From NCBI RefSeq assembly GCF_028621955.1, contig NZ_CP117516.1:3246001-3310000 (forward strand): 64,000 nucleotides of DNA, given 5' to 3'. Each line of letters opens with the position of its first letter. The first letter of the stretch is position 1. A program made the position numbers and the translations under genes. Below, in pieces: positions 63,169 through 64,000 of this stretch. This DNA is from Erythrobacter sp. BLCC-B19 (lineage in GTDB: Bacteria > Pseudomonadota > Alphaproteobacteria > Sphingomonadales > Sphingomonadaceae). The notes under the pieces are model-generated. The model searched no databases. It was not told where the DNA came from and was given only the letters and a program-made list of their open reading frames with translations.

Positions 63169-64000
63169 TCAGGCGATTTCGAGCAGGCCCGCCGCGCCCA
63201 TCCCCGCGCCCACGCACATCGTCACCACGGCATAGCGCGCCCCGCGCCGCTTGCCCTCGATCAGCGCGTGCCCGACACAGCGCGCGCCGGTCATGCCATA
63301 GGGATGGCCGACGCTGATCGAACCGCCGTTGACGTTGTAGAGCGCCGGATCGATCCCGAGCGTGTCGCGGCAATAGAGCGCCTGACTGGCGAAGGCCTCG
63401 TTCAGCTCCCACAGCCCGATATCGCTGACCTTGAGGCCATGGCGTTCGAGCAGGCGCGGCACCGCATAGATCGGGCCAATGCCCATCTCATCCGGCTCGC
63501 AGCCGGCGGTGGCAAAGCCGCGGAAGAAGCCGAGCGGTTCGATGTTTCGCCGCGCGGCTTCGGCGCCCGACATCATCACCACCGTGCTGGCGCCGTCCGA
63601 TTGCTGGCTGGCATTGCCGGCGGTGACGGTCTTGCCCTCGGCCATGGTCATGCCGTTCCTGAGCACCGGCTTGAGGCCCGCCAGCGACTCGAGCGTCGTT
63701 TCGGGCCGGTTGCATTCGTCGCGGGCAACGGTGACTTCGACATCGGTGGTCTCGCCCGTCGCCTTGTCGAGCGACTTCCAGGTGGTGGTGAGCGGCACGA
63801 TCTCGTCATCGAACTTGCCCGCGGCCTGCGCCGCGGCGGTGCGCTGCTGGCTTTCGAGCGCATATTGATCCTGCGCGTCGCGCGTGACGCCATAGCGTTC
63901 GGCAACGATCTCGGCGGTCTCGATCATGCTCATCCACAGCGCGGGATGGCTGGCGAAGAGGCCGGGTTCGACCGCGCCGTGCATGTTCATATGGCCCGAA
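63169..64000 (-). CDS. Acetyl-CoA acetyltransferase (thiolase), N-terminus outside window
   Basis: The last ~277 codons of a thiolase; the open frame runs off the right edge, so the nucleophilic Cys region is missing. Seen here are [47 protein letters not shown] with the catalytic His, and the C-terminal Cys in VTMCVGAGMGAAG. It resembles the complete thiolase at 22782 closely in the same segments, so the two are paralogues. It is the first visible gene of a minus-strand cluster with an epimerase and two SDR genes. Confidence 0.92.
   Translation of the reverse strand, partial: SGHMNMHGAVEPGLFASHPALWMSMIETAEIVAERYGVTRDAQDQYALESQQRTAAAQAAGKFDDEIVPLTTTWKSLDKATGETTDVEVTVARDECNRPETTLESLAGLKPVLRNGMTMAEGKTVTAGNASQQSDGASTVVMMSGAEAARRNIEPLGFFRGFATAGCEPDEMGIGPIYAVPRLLERHGLKVSDIGLWELNEAFASQALYCRDTLGIDPALYNVNGGSISVGHPYGMTGARCVGHALIEGKRRGARYAVVTMCVGAGMGAAGLLEIA

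Overview
The window is a GC-rich alphaproteobacterial chromosome segment. Its gene content (5-aminolevulinate synthase hemA, exosortase-A-associated glycosylation genes, carboxy(nor)spermidine polyamine genes, betaine-lipid genes, a TonB-receptor pectin locus and short REP-like palindromes) fits Sphingomonadales, most likely Erythrobacteraceae. This placement is from gene content only. Coding density is very high, many genes overlap by 1-4 bases, and I saw no tRNA, rRNA or CRISPR array.

Layout. 1-8.96 kb: housekeeping genes (era end, a SUKH-type protein, a palindrome-flanked GIY-YIG gene, a response regulator, topA, dprA, plsY, murI, hemA). 9-13 kb: a TbpB-like lipoprotein, a nitroreductase, a TonB-C-domain protein and a UPF0060 protein. 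11.6-17.9 kb: gltD and gltB, separated by an inverted-repeat element. 18.1-22.1 kb: a membrane protein and exosortase-A-associated glycosyltransferase and ligase genes. 22.2-24 kb: MaoC hydratase and thiolase. 24-31.9 kb: an unknown protein, ornithine/lysine decarboxylase, LemA with DUF3137, then the polyamine operon carboxynorspermidine synthase / DUF486 / nspC / CbrC-like. 32-36.5 kb: threonine dehydratase, btaA-btaB and a HerA/DUF87-type ATPase.

36.5-51.1 kb is a pectin/galacturonate utilisation locus: altronate dehydratase, hexuronate MFS transporter, esterases, TonB receptor, pectate lyase, cupin, RpiB-type isomerase, KduD, KdgK, a LacI-family regulator and an FAH-fold hydratase. Five copies of a 14-bp operator-like motif (TGACACCGGTTWCC) stand in front of essentially every transcription unit of this locus and nowhere else that I noticed, so the locus looks like one local LacI regulon. 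Together the enzymes convert oligogalacturonide ends and galacturonate to 2-keto-3-deoxygluconate and then KDPG.

51.2-59.8 kb holds the most unusual block: an M48-type metallopeptidase translationally coupled to an 1822-residue protein combining a degenerate kinase-like N-terminus, DUF4011, an SF1 helicase, a Vsr/REase-like domain and a C-terminal WGR domain. Facing it is a 615-residue protein resembling the repeat region of DUF4132/WGR proteins. I regard it as a candidate, undescribed conflict or nucleic-acid surveillance system. 60.1-64 kb carries two SDR dehydrogenases, an epimerase and a second thiolase (cut by the window edge), probably acyl-CoA metabolism.
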